From the NCBI RefSeq assembly GCF_003751945.1, contig NZ_RJKL01000001.1, forward strand, positions 4,588,001-4,652,000: a DNA stretch of 64,000 nucleotides, in the 5' to 3' direction. Under the pieces are notes generated by a model, which saw only the letters and a list, made by a program, of their open reading frames with translations, was not told where the DNA came from and did not search any database. Positions 8,323 to 17,084 of this stretch are shown here, piece after piece. Origin of the DNA: Couchioplanes caeruleus (GTDB lineage Bacteria > Actinomycetota > Actinomycetes > Mycobacteriales > Micromonosporaceae). Position 1 is the first letter of the stretch; every line of letters begins with the position of its first letter. Position numbers and translations under genes: made by a program.

Positions 8323-9591
8323 ATGCCGCGAATCGCACAGAGCTGCATGACCTTGGCCCGCGGCATGGCCGAGCTGGTCAAAGACCCCAAACAGATCCTG
8401 CACTGGGACGACTGGAAGAAAAACTGGCAGTACGCGCTCGGTGAAACGATCTTCGACGTCGTCACCATCGCCTTCACCGACGGCACCGGCGCCATCGCGA
8501 AACTCGCGACCTCGGGAGCATCGAAGGCCACCAGCAAGGCCATCGCCAAACTTTCTTCACGGGACCTCATCGCCGGCATCGCCAAATTCGGCGAGGGCGG
8601 CATCCTCAACGCCATCAAACAACTCGGCGCTGCGACCACCGCCCGCATCGTGCAACTCACCGCGGGCCTCGGCGGCAAACTGAAGATCACCTTCAGTGCC
8701 GACGAACTCAAGGTCATGTCCAACGCCATCGCGGTGAGGGGCATCAATAAGGTCGAAGAGACCCTACGTAACCTCGGCGACAACCCCGTCGTCCAGGGAC
8801 TCGACGACCTGGCCAAGGGCTGCCTGAAGAGCGGCAACAGCTTTTCCCCGGAAACCCGTGTCCTGCTCGCCGACGGAACCACCAAGCCCATCATCGACAT
8901 CCGCACCGGCGACATGGTCACGGCAACCGACCCCGCCACCGGAACCACCCGGCCCGAGACGGTCATCGCGGTCCACCGCAACCAAGACACCCATCTGGCA
9001 GACGTCCAAACCCAAGACAGCGCCGGGCGACGCGGCAGCATTCACACCATCCAGAACCACCTATTCTGGAGCCAATCAACGAAAGAGTGGACCGAAGCCA
9101 AAGATCTTCGACCCCAAACCGAACTGCGAACGACAAGCGCTGAGCAGGTACACGTCACCGACGTCCAGACGCATGACGGCGTCCAGACGATGTATGACCT
9201 CACCGTCTCCAACATCCACACGTACTATGTGCTCGCCGGCACAACACCGGTTCTCGTGCATAACTCTGGGTGTGGACCGGAGTTGAGCGGGATGGACAAC
9301 TTCGGAAAGAAGTGGGGTAAGCATTCCAAGGACTACGGACTCAATCCGAGTGACGCATCCGCGAGAGATTGGTTCCGGAATCGGATTAGCGAGGTGCGGA
9401 GCAGTCACGATGAGGTGCGTCGTGGTCCATGGAATCCGGAAAACGGCGGTGGAACCGATTACTGGTTCTACAGGAAAGATGAGGATCTTCTAGTTGCGCG
9501 TGGCGACGGCACTTTCGTCACTATGTTTCCAGGTGCAAGTGGAAATGGATGGTTCAATGGAGCTACCCGGATTGCTTGTGGGTGCAATTAG
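8323..9591 (+). CDS. 5'-truncated polymorphic toxin: pre-Hint linker, Hint domain and probable BECR-type RNase tip
   Basis: First plausible start is ATG 8323 (next 8347); the frame extends further left only as antisense of the methyltransferase relic. Residues about 10-165 are a helical pre-Hint region ('DWKKNWQYALGETIFDVVT'). The Hint domain runs from 'GCLKSGNSFSPETRVLLADG' to 'TTPVLVHN' (to about nt 9264), closely similar to the Hint in the gene at the window start. The last ~105 residues ('KKWGKHSKDYGL', 'DYWFYRKDEDLLVARGDG', 'FVTMF') resemble BECR-fold (barnase/EndoU/colicin D/RelE) tips and are unrelated to the DNase tip. No export or repeat region is present, so this is an orphan C-terminal cassette; whether it is expressed is unknown. 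Confidence 0.78.
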   Translation: MPRIAQSCMTLARGMAELVKDPKQILHWDDWKKNWQYALGETIFDVVTIAFTDGTGAIAKLATSGASKATSKAIAKLSSRDLIAGIAKFGEGGILNAIKQLGAATTARIVQLTAGLGGKLKITFSADELKVMSNAIAVRGINKVEETLRNLGDNPVVQGLDDLAKGCLKSGNSFSPETRVLLADGTTKPIIDIRTGDMVTATDPATGTTRPETVIAVHRNQDTHLADVQTQDSAGRRGSIHTIQNHLFWSQSTKEWTEAKDLRPQTELRTTSAEQVHVTDVQTHDGVQTMYDLTVSNIHTYYVLAGTTPVLVHNSGCGPELSGMDNFGKKWGKHSKDYGLNPSDASARDWFRNRISEVRSSHDEVRRGPWNPENGGGTDYWFYRKDEDLLVARGDGTFVTMFPGASGNGWFNGATRIACGCN

Positions 9592-9593
9592 TC

Positions 9594-9995
9594 ATGGAGG
9601 CGACTTCGATGACGGTGCTGGCTGAAGGCCTCGATGCCCTTGACCTGCGCGGTCGAATTGTATCGGAGGTTGTGAGGATAGCTGACGCCGACGATTTGCT
9701 TGAGGCGGTCCAGTTTGTATTCTCCGACGAGCAATCTCTAGCCCTGACGGTTTGGACGGACTGGAGGCTCATGGCTGAGCTGAGGTCAGATGCTGTCGTG
9801 CCTGAATATCTGTGGCCCGTTGAGAATAGAACTCTTACGGCGATAGAAGGATTTGCCGGGGCGGGAAAAGCGGTGGGCGAGGTAGTTCCGCGTCTTAATG
9901 ATGCGGGGATGCTGGTCGAGGTGCGAATTGTGTTGGATGGTCGTCCGATCCTAGTCAAATCTTTCGGTGGAGATTTGATCCTTGAATTAGGGTGA
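9594..9995 (+). CDS. Putative cognate immunity protein
   Basis: ATG 9594 (2 nt after the toxin stop) or ATG 9609; about 133 residues, acidic, no signal peptide. The sequence alternates short beta-like and helical segments ('EVVRIADADDLLEAVQFVF', 'ALTVWTDWRL', 'VEVRIVLDGRPILVKSF'). Family not recognised. Immunity function rests on tight linkage to the toxin tip, lower GC shared with that tip, and size. Note that it is unrelated to the colicin-type immunity protein at 1025. Confidence 0.6.
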   Translation: MEATSMTVLAEGLDALDLRGRIVSEVVRIADADDLLEAVQFVFSDEQSLALTVWTDWRLMAELRSDAVVPEYLWPVENRTLTAIEGFAGAGKAVGEVVPRLNDAGMLVEVRIVLDGRPILVKSFGGDLILELG

Positions 9996-10358
9996 GCCGC
10001 GCAGAATTGACAATTCCGTCCGGCAAGGCATCGGACCTCGGGATTACGGAACGTGTTCGTTGGTCGTGCTGTTCGTTGTTGTTGGTAGATATTGCCGTCA
10101 CGGTTGCCGTCACAGGCGACGATCTATCGAAGCATCAATCGATAGCTTGACGGCCGCGAACTGGGCTGTCTGTAGGCCTGCTGCCTGATGATCGGCGTCA
10201 ATCCGGGCGCCGGTCACCCAGGTTGCCGCTCCGGGAGTGTCTGCTGGTCGAGAGCCGCGTCAAGGCACTGGTACTCTACGCCGCCGCTATCGGGACCGGC
10301 GCCTATTTGTTCGATTCAATCTCATTCGTCCTCGCGACTGACCGCGAAGGACAGCAAC
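9996..10358. other. Intergenic, no gene seen
   Basis: About 360 nt of lower-GC sequence in the first 150 nt (possible terminator and promoter functions), then GC-rich. I see no supported coding frame. It leads into the small signal-peptide ORF at 10359. Confidence 0.35.
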
Positions 10359-10670
10359 ATGCGCATCTTCTCCAATAAGTGGCTGGCGGCTGCGGCGCTA
10401 GCCGGTATCGCTGGCTTGGTCGTGACCGGGTATCCCGCGAATGCCGACACCGAGCACCTGACGTCGCTGGTGGAGGACTAATTCATACCCTGGCGCGGCG
10501 CAGATCCTGGCGGACCAGAGCGTAAAGCTTATCTCGGGCGATGGGAGGATCATGCTCGCAGACTGCGCGAACCCACCCGCGGGAGACGTCACGTTCATCT
10601 ATGTGTACACGAGTGACTTGAAGGTCAATGGGGGCGACCCGGTGCGCCCTCGCCGCTTGGCGAAACCCGT
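10359..10670 (+). pseudogene. Small secreted protein, frameshifted
   Basis: ATG 10359 starts a clear signal peptide ('MRIFSNKWLAAAALAGIAG' ... 'YPANA' cleavage site), but the frame stops at 10481 after 40 codons. One base later in register, from 10486, a well-biased frame continues as 'PGAAQILADQSVKLISGDG' and 'VTFIYVYTSDLKVNGGD', then runs into repeat copy B. A single frameshift plus 3' replacement by the repeat explains this. Alternatively the 40-residue product is a genuine short exported peptide. Function unknown. Confidence 0.5.
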
Positions 10671-10674
10671 AGGG

Positions 10675-10850
10675 ACACCCCCCGTTTACCCCCCGAAAAC
10701 CCCTGCGAAGCGCTGACTATCAGCGACGAACAGTGACCAGGGATTGAGGGTGTTCCAGCAGCTCAGTGGTGAAGGTTGACGACCAGTGGCAAGTCGCTGT
10801 CCGTAACGGTCGGTAACAGGATGTTGTCAACTCTTATCAGCGTTCTGCAG
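10675..10850. repeat. Dispersed att-like repeat, copy B
   Basis: Contains 'GTTTACCCCCCGAAAACCCC', 'TATCAGCGACGAACAGTG', 'GGTAACAGGATGTTGTCAAC' and 'TATCAGCGTTCTGCAGGG', matching copies A and C in order and spacing, with divergence throughout. It lies immediately 3' of the integrase relic at 10860-11215 (minus strand), which is the usual place for an attP site next to its integrase. Confidence 0.55.
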
Positions 10851-10859
10851 GGTTGCGCC

Positions 10860-11215
10860 TTCGAAGTCTGTTCGCGCAGCTCACGCCTATCTGAAACTCC
10901 AATTTTGGCCGCGACGATCTTGGCGTCCATGCCTTCGGTAGTCGGAAGGGTGCACGGCTGCGGCCCGCTTCCACGTTTGTCCATGGCGCCGCCTGGCCGC
11001 GGTTTTTCGGGTCGCCGTGACCACCTGGTAGCCGACGGTGGTGCGGTTGCGTGCGATGGTGAGTACGCCGCGGTCAAGGTTGATGTCACTCCACCTCGCC
11101 CGCACAGCTCTCCGCGGCCTGGTTCCCGGAGGCCGCCGAGCCACTTGCGGGTTGTCGTTGACCGAGCTGAGGAACTCGACAGGCTGGTCGGCGGTCCAGA
11201 CTGCCACCGCCGGAT
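10860..11215 (-). pseudogene. Tyrosine integrase relic with several frameshifts
   Basis: Fragments in two minus-strand frames join into a typical actinophage/AICE integrase stretch: 'VWTADQPVEFLSSVNDNPQ', then 'GLREPGRGELCG' (Arg I box, R-G-E-x-C-G) in the other frame, then 'RWSDINLDRGVLTIARNRT' and 'TVGYQVVTATRKT'. At least two frameshifts or small deletions separate them and the C-terminal catalytic R-H-R-Y part is not visible. Non-functional. It probably belonged to the element that left repeat copy B. Confidence 0.6.
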
Positions 11216-11238
11216 CGGCTCCCGTCCTTTCCCAGCGG

Positions 11239-14200
11239 TCATGCGGCGTCCTTTACGCTTCCTGCGTCGTCGGCGGCAAATTCTTGATTTTCCTGCTCGG
11301 CGAGCTGCAGCGCCTGCTGGACGCATGCCTCGGCCTCGGCATGATTCCCAATTTCGAGGTGGATGTCAGCGAGCGTGCGAAGTACCTCACCTTCAGTCAA
11401 ACGGTAGCCGGCACGCTGAGCTAGTTCGAGCGCTCGTGAGGCATGGTCAAGTGCCGCGTCGAGACTGCCGAGTGCCCGCAGCGTGCTGGCCAAACCTGCG
11501 TACGCTTCCAGTTCGTGGAACAGCGACTCGATCGGCTCGACAGCGGTCAAGGCCCGCTCGTGGTAATGCCTGGCCTTCGCCACATCACCGAGTGCCAGGT
11601 GCACTCGGCCAAGTGTGTTGAGCAGCGGCGGTGCCTGGCGTTTGCGGTCAGTCTGCTCGACCAGCTCCAGCGCCGCCACCGCTTGGTCGAGCGCTTCGTG
11701 GTGTCGGCCCGCACGATGGTGGACGCGCGCGAGCAGGTCCATGGTGGCAGCGGTGCCGTCGGCATCGCCCGCCTTGCGATAGATGTCCAGCGAGCGGGTA
11801 GCGAGCGGGGCTGCTTCCTCATGCCGTCCGAGTAGGCAAAGTGCGTGTGCGAGACCGCCAAGGGCCATCGCTTGGCCGCTCAGCGAATCCGTTTCCTGGT
11901 ACAGAGACAACGCTTCCCTGAGGTAGTGCACTGCCTGTTGGGCATGGCCGAGTCGGGCGCTCACCTGCCCCAGCGCGCACAGCGTGGTCGCGAGGCCGGA
12001 TCTGCGGCCCAGCCGCCGATCGATGTCTGCCGCCGGGTGGAGCGCCTCGATCGCTGACCGCAGATCACCGGCGGTGGTGAGTGCGAGACCGATGTTGCCG
12101 AGCGCGGTGGCCTGGCCGGCCTCCCATCCGGCCCGGCGGCTGCACTCCAATGCGGCCCGGTAATGCTCGATGGCTTGCTGGCACCGGCCCCGACTGTAGT
12201 GGGCGAAGCCCAGGCTGACATGCGCCGCAGCCTTCCCGCGAAGGTCATCGTGCGCACTCGCCGCTGTCACACCTGCCTGAGCGGTATGCAGCCAGTCCAC
12301 GATGTGACCCTTGAGCCAGAAGTACCCGCGTAGGACGTCGGCCAGGCGCCAGGCCGTGCTCGGCTTCCCATGGGCGGCCGCAGCGGCGACGACGGCAACC
12401 AGGTTGGGACGCTCGTCATCGAGCCAGGAGATCGCAGCGTCATGGTCCTCGAAGCGTGTGGAAGGCGGTGGTAGTTCCTGGTCCGCTAACCGCATCATGT
12501 GTGGATGAAGCACCTGGGCCGCCGCACGCGCGTGGTCCATGTACCAGTCGAACAGGGCGCCGATCGCCGCGTCGCGGGCTTCGACAGGCTCTTCTGCTTC
12601 GGCGCGCTGCCTGGCGTACAGACGCAGCAGGTCATGTGTGGTGAACCGCCTGCTGCCGCTTCCGTGGATCAAATGGGCGGCCGCCAGCCCGTTGAAAATC
12701 CGCGCCGCCTGGTCAGTCTCCATTCCTGCCATCTGCGCCATCGCGGCTGCGGATATGTCGGGTCCGGGTGCCAGACCGAGTAGCCGGAAGAGGTTCTTCA
12801 TGTCGGCGGGCAGGGCTGTGTAGGAGGCGTCGAAGACGGTTTGCACCGCCTGCGAGTCACCGTCCACGCGCAGTGTGGCCAGCCGATCGCCGTCGCGGAG
12901 TTCGGCAGCGTATTCGGCGATGGACCGGTGCGGCTCGCTGTCGAGGTTCGCCGCGGCGATTCGCAGCGCCAGGGGCAGTGAGGCACACGCCTGCACCAGG
13001 CGCTCCGTCGCCTGCGGGTCGCTGTCCATCCGTGAATCGCCCAGGATTTGCCTGAGCAGCTCGAGCGCCTCCGGCGTCCCCAGCGGATCCAGGGCGAGGC
13101 GGCGCGCGCCATGGCTGGCCACCAGCCCCGTCAAGCGGTCGCGGCTGGTGACGAGCACGACGCTGCCGGACGTGCCGGGCAGCAGAGGGCGTACCTGGTC
13201 GGCTGACACCGCGTTGTCGAGCATCAGCAGGACTTGCCGTCCGGCCAGCAGCGACCGGAACAGTCGAGCGGCGTCGTCCAGCTCGATCGGTATCTGCTCG
13301 GCGTTGACGCCCAGCGCTCGGAGCATCGTGGCGAGCGCCTCGATGGGACGCACCGACGGGCCCTGAGCATGGCCCCGGAGATTGACGTGCAACTGACCGT
13401 CCGGGAAACGGTCGGCCACCCGATGCGCCCAGTGAACGGTGAGCGCCGTCTTGCCGACGCCCGCCGTACCGGTGACCGCGATGATCTGCACTCCCCGGCG
13501 TCGCTCCTGACCCTCCGCGAGGAGCTTGTCCAGTGCTGCTATCTCGCGTACCCGGCCGGAGAAGTCCATGACATCTGCGGGTAGCTCGGCCGGCCGGGTC
13601 AGGACGGTCGCCGGGCGGGCATCAGACGGAGGCGGGTCGTCCTGGTGCTCGGCCGGTGACGGCAGCTCAATGGCCGGGGGCGATGGCTCCTGAGCCGGCT
13701 TCGTCGTGGGGGTGTCGATGTCGGAGGACCGGCGCAGGATCGCCTCATGGAGCTTGCGCAGCTCCGGACCTGGATCCAGTCCGAGCTCGTCACGCAGCAG
13801 ATCGGTGTGCTTCTGATAGCTGGCCAGCGCGTCCGTCTGCCGGCCCGACCGATAGAGCGCCAACATCAAGTGATGGATGAAGCGCTCCCGGAATGGCTGC
13901 GCCTCAGCGAGCGCCGCCACCTCGTCCACGATGTGCTGGTGCCGGCCCAGCGCGAGCTCATGGCCGAGGCACTCCTCCAGTACGGACAGCCGGTGCTCTT
14001 CCCACCGGGCAGACGCCGCATCGATCAGGCCGCCTCCGACGCCAGCGAACGCCGGTCCGCGCCACTGGGAGAGGGCTGAGCGCAGGAGCCGCAGCGCGGC
14101 GGGTCGATCATCCGTGCGCATCGCTTCCCGCGCCGCGGTGACCTGACGTTCATACTCCACCAGGTCCAGCGTGTGGCCACTCAGCCGCAGCAGATATCCG

Positions 14201-14466
14201 CTGCCTTCGGTGACGAGAAGGTCGTCGGGTCGCGGTACCGCGGCGGCCCAGGTGCGGCGCAGGTCGGACACGCGATTGCGAACCTGAGTCCCGGCGGTGG
14301 CCGGCGGATTGTCGTCCCACACGGCCTTGATGAGCTGATCCAGCGGTACGAGCCGGTCGTGATTCAGCAGGAGCAGGGCGAGGATCCTCTGTTGCCGGGG
14401 GCCCCGTACGGGCAGTGGCCCGTCGTCGCCATGAACCTGCAAAGGCCCGAGGACCCGGAACTCCAC
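11239..14466 (-). CDS. AfsR/SARP-family transcriptional regulator (winged HTH-BTAD-NB-ARC-TPR)
   Basis: 1075 residues from GTG 14466. Residues 1-95 are an OmpR-like winged helix ('MEFRVLGPLQVHGDDGPLPV', 'QQRILALLLLNHDRLVPLDQLI'); 100-245 the bacterial transcriptional activation domain ending 'LLRDELGLDPGPELRKLHEAIL'; about 310-560 an NB-ARC NTPase with Walker A 'VTGTAGVGKTAL' (about residue 330) and 'QVLLMLDNA' Walker B; about 700-1060 tetratricopeptide repeats with the recurring G-x-x-x-x-A-x-x-x-Y-x-x-A-L pattern. Large SARPs activate secondary-metabolite operons, often directly upstream. It is transcribed away from the sugar/UbiA locus and lies 24 kb from the NRPS genes, so its target could be either. 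Confidence 0.92.
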   Translation of the reverse strand: MEFRVLGPLQVHGDDGPLPVRGPRQQRILALLLLNHDRLVPLDQLIKAVWDDNPPATAGTQVRNRVSDLRRTWAAAVPRPDDLLVTEGSGYLLRLSGHTLDLVEYERQVTAAREAMRTDDRPAALRLLRSALSQWRGPAFAGVGGGLIDAASARWEEHRLSVLEECLGHELALGRHQHIVDEVAALAEAQPFRERFIHHLMLALYRSGRQTDALASYQKHTDLLRDELGLDPGPELRKLHEAILRRSSDIDTPTTKPAQEPSPPAIELPSPAEHQDDPPPSDARPATVLTRPAELPADVMDFSGRVREIAALDKLLAEGQERRRGVQIIAVTGTAGVGKTALTVHWAHRVADRFPDGQLHVNLRGHAQGPSVRPIEALATMLRALGVNAEQIPIELDDAARLFRSLLAGRQVLLMLDNAVSADQVRPLLPGTSGSVVLVTSRDRLTGLVASHGARRLALDPLGTPEALELLRQILGDSRMDSDPQATERLVQACASLPLALRIAAANLDSEPHRSIAEYAAELRDGDRLATLRVDGDSQAVQTVFDASYTALPADMKNLFRLLGLAPGPDISAAAMAQMAGMETDQAARIFNGLAAAHLIHGSGSRRFTTHDLLRLYARQRAEAEEPVEARDAAIGALFDWYMDHARAAAQVLHPHMMRLADQELPPPSTRFEDHDAAISWLDDERPNLVAVVAAAAAHGKPSTAWRLADVLRGYFWLKGHIVDWLHTAQAGVTAASAHDDLRGKAAAHVSLGFAHYSRGRCQQAIEHYRAALECSRRAGWEAGQATALGNIGLALTTAGDLRSAIEALHPAADIDRRLGRRSGLATTLCALGQVSARLGHAQQAVHYLREALSLYQETDSLSGQAMALGGLAHALCLLGRHEEAAPLATRSLDIYRKAGDADGTAATMDLLARVHHRAGRHHEALDQAVAALELVEQTDRKRQAPPLLNTLGRVHLALGDVAKARHYHERALTAVEPIESLFHELEAYAGLASTLRALGSLDAALDHASRALELAQRAGYRLTEGEVLRTLADIHLEIGNHAEAEACVQQALQLAEQENQEFAADDAGSVKDAA

Positions 14467-14749
14467 TGCTTGGCCACCCCCTACTCCCGTCCGCCACCCG
14501 TGGTGACGAAGTGGTGATCAAACGATCATGATCGAACTTAGCCTACAGACGTGGACAGACAACGCCATCGATCAGCGGGCCGACGCGGCCCCTCCCCGCA
14601 CGAGTGATGACCGCCTCACGTCTACGCCGGACCTCACGGCCGTCCGCCGGCCCCGGCAGCAACCTGATCGGCGTTGTGAGCCCCGCCAAGGCTGACGGCG
14701 GGCACCGTCCCCATCGGTCCGTGGCTCTACGAGCACTCGAGAGGTACTG
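14467..14749. promoter_or_regulatory. Divergent intergenic region between SARP gene and the rightward genes
   Basis: About 280 nt between two divergent starts, including the lower-GC stretch 'AAACGATCATGATCGAACTT' near 14519-14538, which contains an inverted repeat (CGATCATGATCG) a short distance upstream of the SARP start. This is a plausible operator, possibly autoregulatory. No experimentally known box recognised. Confidence 0.35.
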
Positions 14750-14935
14750 ATGCACTTCGACCCCGCCGCCGCCGTCCGTGCGATGCAGGTCACTCGTCAG
14801 CACGTCGACTCCGCCTCTCCGACAGCGCCGATCGTCACGGACCAGAGCGTACCGAAGAAGCGCTCCGGTGCCGCCTCTCGGGAACCGAGCGGTCTGCGGC
14901 TCTGGATCCGTCGCATCCTCCGGCCCGCGAGGTAG
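14750..14935 (+). CDS. Small basic hypothetical protein
   Basis: ATG 14750 with 'GAGAGG' about 6 nt upstream gives 61 residues, Arg-rich towards the end ('LRLWIRRILRPAR'). No domain. It lies 73 nt before the aldo/keto reductase and reads in the same direction. It may be a real small gene or a leader ORF; codon bias is only moderately supportive. Confidence 0.35.
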   Translation: MHFDPAAAVRAMQVTRQHVDSASPTAPIVTDQSVPKKRSGAASREPSGLRLWIRRILRPAR

Positions 14936-15008
14936 GTCGCTGCAGTTCCTGGCGGCAATAGATCTGCGCGAATCAACAGGCTCTCACTCAAGCGAAGGTG
15001 ATGTAACG

Positions 15009-16022
15009 ATGGAACTACGCAAACTTGGTGCTGACGGACCGATGGTGTCGCGGCTGGCGCTGGGCTGCATGACGTTCGGGCAGGAGGCCGACGAGGGCGC
15101 GGCATATGCGATTCTCGACGCCTTCGTCGAAGCGGGCGGCACGCTGATCGACAACGCCGACGTCTACGTCGACGGCCGCAGCGAGGAGATCCTGGGCCGC
15201 TGGATGCGGGATCGCCCGGAGCACCGCAAGGACCTGGTGATCGCTTCCAAGGGTCGATTCCCGGTGACCGGCCAGCCGGGTGCGGGTCTGAGCCGGGCAT
15301 ATCTGCACCGGGCGCTGGATGCCAGCCTGCGGCGGCTCGGCGTCGAACGCATCGACATCTACCAGGCGCACGGGCCCGACCCCCGGGTCCCCCTGGAGGA
15401 GTTCGCCGAATTCGCCGTCGAGGCCACTGCGGCAGGCAAGGTGGCCCACGTCGGAGTCAGCAACTTCGCTGGTTGGCAGACGGCATTGTTGCATGCGGAG
15501 ATGCTGCGGTCCGGGGGTGCCGCACCGGTATCGCTTCAGCCGCAGTACAGCCTGCTCGTGCGAGAGCCCGAGTGGGAGCAGCTGCCGGCCGTCCAGGCGC
15601 TCAATATGGGCACCATGGTATGGGGCCCTCTGGCGGCGGGCTGGCTGACCGGCAAGTACCGCCGCGACGCCGGCGCGCCGTCGGGCAGCCGGCTGGGCGA
15701 CGACCCGAACCGGGGTCTGGAGGCGTTCTCCCGGCGGGGCACCGAGCGAAACTGGCGCATCGTCGAGACGCTCGCCGAGGTCGCGGCCCAGCACGGCCTC
15801 ACCTCGACGCACGCCGCGCTGGCATGGGTCATGGACCGGCCGGGCATCACCGCTGCCCTGGTCGGCGCCCGCACAGCTGACCAGCTCCGCACCAGTCTCC
15901 AGGCTGCGAACCTCCACCTCGATCCCGCCGCCACGGAGATTCTCGACAAGGTCAGTGAGCCGGTGACTCCCGATTATCCCTACACGTTCCTCACGGAAAT
16001 CTCGGGATGGAATGAACGCTGA
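15009..16022 (+). CDS. Aldo/keto reductase
   Basis: ATG 15009, preceded by 'GAAGGTGATG', gives 337 residues. Family marks: N-terminal 'RKLGADGPMVSRLALGCMTF', Asp and Tyr of the catalytic tetrad in 'LIDNADVYVDGRSEEILG', Lys in 'DLVIASKGRF', His in 'IDIYQAHGPDPR', and NADPH-binding 'PLAAGWLTGKY' and 'VGARTADQLRTSLQA'. A (beta/alpha)8 NADPH-dependent carbonyl reductase, closest in style to the large-subfamily AKRs that act on sugars or ketones. It stands 110 nt before the UbiA gene and could reduce a sugar intermediate of that locus; this is inference. Confidence 0.88.
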   Translation: MELRKLGADGPMVSRLALGCMTFGQEADEGAAYAILDAFVEAGGTLIDNADVYVDGRSEEILGRWMRDRPEHRKDLVIASKGRFPVTGQPGAGLSRAYLHRALDASLRRLGVERIDIYQAHGPDPRVPLEEFAEFAVEATAAGKVAHVGVSNFAGWQTALLHAEMLRSGGAAPVSLQPQYSLLVREPEWEQLPAVQALNMGTMVWGPLAAGWLTGKYRRDAGAPSGSRLGDDPNRGLEAFSRRGTERNWRIVETLAEVAAQHGLTSTHAALAWVMDRPGITAALVGARTADQLRTSLQAANLHLDPAATEILDKVSEPVTPDYPYTFLTEISGWNER

Positions 16023-16132
16023 CCCAATCTGATTTCGGCTCGGCCCGGCCGAATCCGGCGTAAGCGCCACGTAGTAAAAATCGATCCGGCATCGCCGGTC
16101 TCTGTTCGTCAAAGTCACGGGGGTAATCCAAA

Positions 16133-17083
16133 ATGATCACTCATACCTCCATGCCAGCTACCGACGCCCTTGTTCCCGACACTGCACACCGCCCGCACTG
16201 GCGAGCCCTGCTGGCGCTCATCCGGCCAGGTCAGTGGTCGAAGAATCTGATCGCCGTTCCGTTGGCTCTGCTGTCCGACCCGGTGCTTCCGTTGGCCGGA
16301 TACCTCCGGCTGGCCTGGATCACCTGCCTGTTCATCCTCGCGTCCGCGATGGTCTACGTGCTCAACGACTACGCAGATCGGCGTCGCGACCAGGCGCACC
16401 CGGTCAAGCGGCACCGACCGATCGCCTCGGGAGAAGTGTCCCCGGCGGAGGCGATCGTCCTGGCGATGGCACTCGCCGCCGCACTGCTGGTACTCACGCT
16501 TGCCGGCCCCACGCGAGCCGCCTGGCCGGCATACATCTACCTGGTGCTCAACGTCGCTTACTCGTGTGGCCTCAAGAACGTCCCCCTCCTCGACGTGCTG
16601 ATTGTGTCGTGCGGATTCGTTCTCCGCGCAGTCGCAGGATGTGTCGTTCTCGGGTTCTCCCTCTCGGGCTGGCTGGCATTGACCGTCTTCACCGGCAGCC
16701 TGCTGCTCAGCCTCGGGAAGCGCCGGCACGAGATGCTCCAGACCAGCGACGACGGTCATCGTCCTGCGCTCGGTGCATACTCGGTCCAGCTCTTGGACCA
16801 CCTCATCCTGCTGAACTCCGGGATCGTTCTCATGGCCACGATGACGCTCTTCCACAGCGATCTGGCCTCGGAGTACGGGCGGGCCGCCATGATGTTCTCG
16901 GCCCCGTTCGCAGTGCTGCTGATCTTCCGCTATCTGCAGGTGGTCTTCGTTGTCGGCGGCGGTGCGGAGCCGGCCCGCCTGCTCGTCCGGGACCGGCCCA
17001 TCGTCGGCACGGCCGTGCTGTGGGCGGTCGCCCTGATCGCACTGCGCTTGGCCGAACTGGCCGATGTGCAGTGGGTGGGGTGA
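16133..17083 (+). CDS. Decaprenyl-phosphate phosphoribosyltransferase-like UbiA prenyltransferase
   Basis: 316 residues, about nine membrane helices. 'RPGQWSKNLIAVPLAL' (residue 31 on) corresponds to the R-P-x-Q-W-x-K-N hallmark of DPPR synthases (Rv3806c type), the metal/diphosphate motif is 'NDYADRRRD' at 78-86, and 'YSCGLKNVPLLDVLIVSCGF' with 'LRAVAG' matches the second conserved block. Known family reaction: transfer of 5-phosphoribose from PRPP to a polyprenyl phosphate on the cytoplasmic membrane. In mycobacteria this feeds arabinan synthesis; here it opens a five-gene run with a flippase-like protein, a glycosyltransferase and an epimerase, so a polyprenyl-linked pentose donor for a glycolipid or metabolite is likely. 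Stop and next start are 1 nt apart. Confidence 0.82.
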   Translation: MITHTSMPATDALVPDTAHRPHWRALLALIRPGQWSKNLIAVPLALLSDPVLPLAGYLRLAWITCLFILASAMVYVLNDYADRRRDQAHPVKRHRPIASGEVSPAEAIVLAMALAAALLVLTLAGPTRAAWPAYIYLVLNVAYSCGLKNVPLLDVLIVSCGFVLRAVAGCVVLGFSLSGWLALTVFTGSLLLSLGKRRHEMLQTSDDGHRPALGAYSVQLLDHLILLNSGIVLMATMTLFHSDLASEYGRAAMMFSAPFAVLLIFRYLQVVFVVGGGAEPARLLVRDRPIVGTAVLWAVALIALRLAELADVQWVG

Positions 17084-17084
17084 C

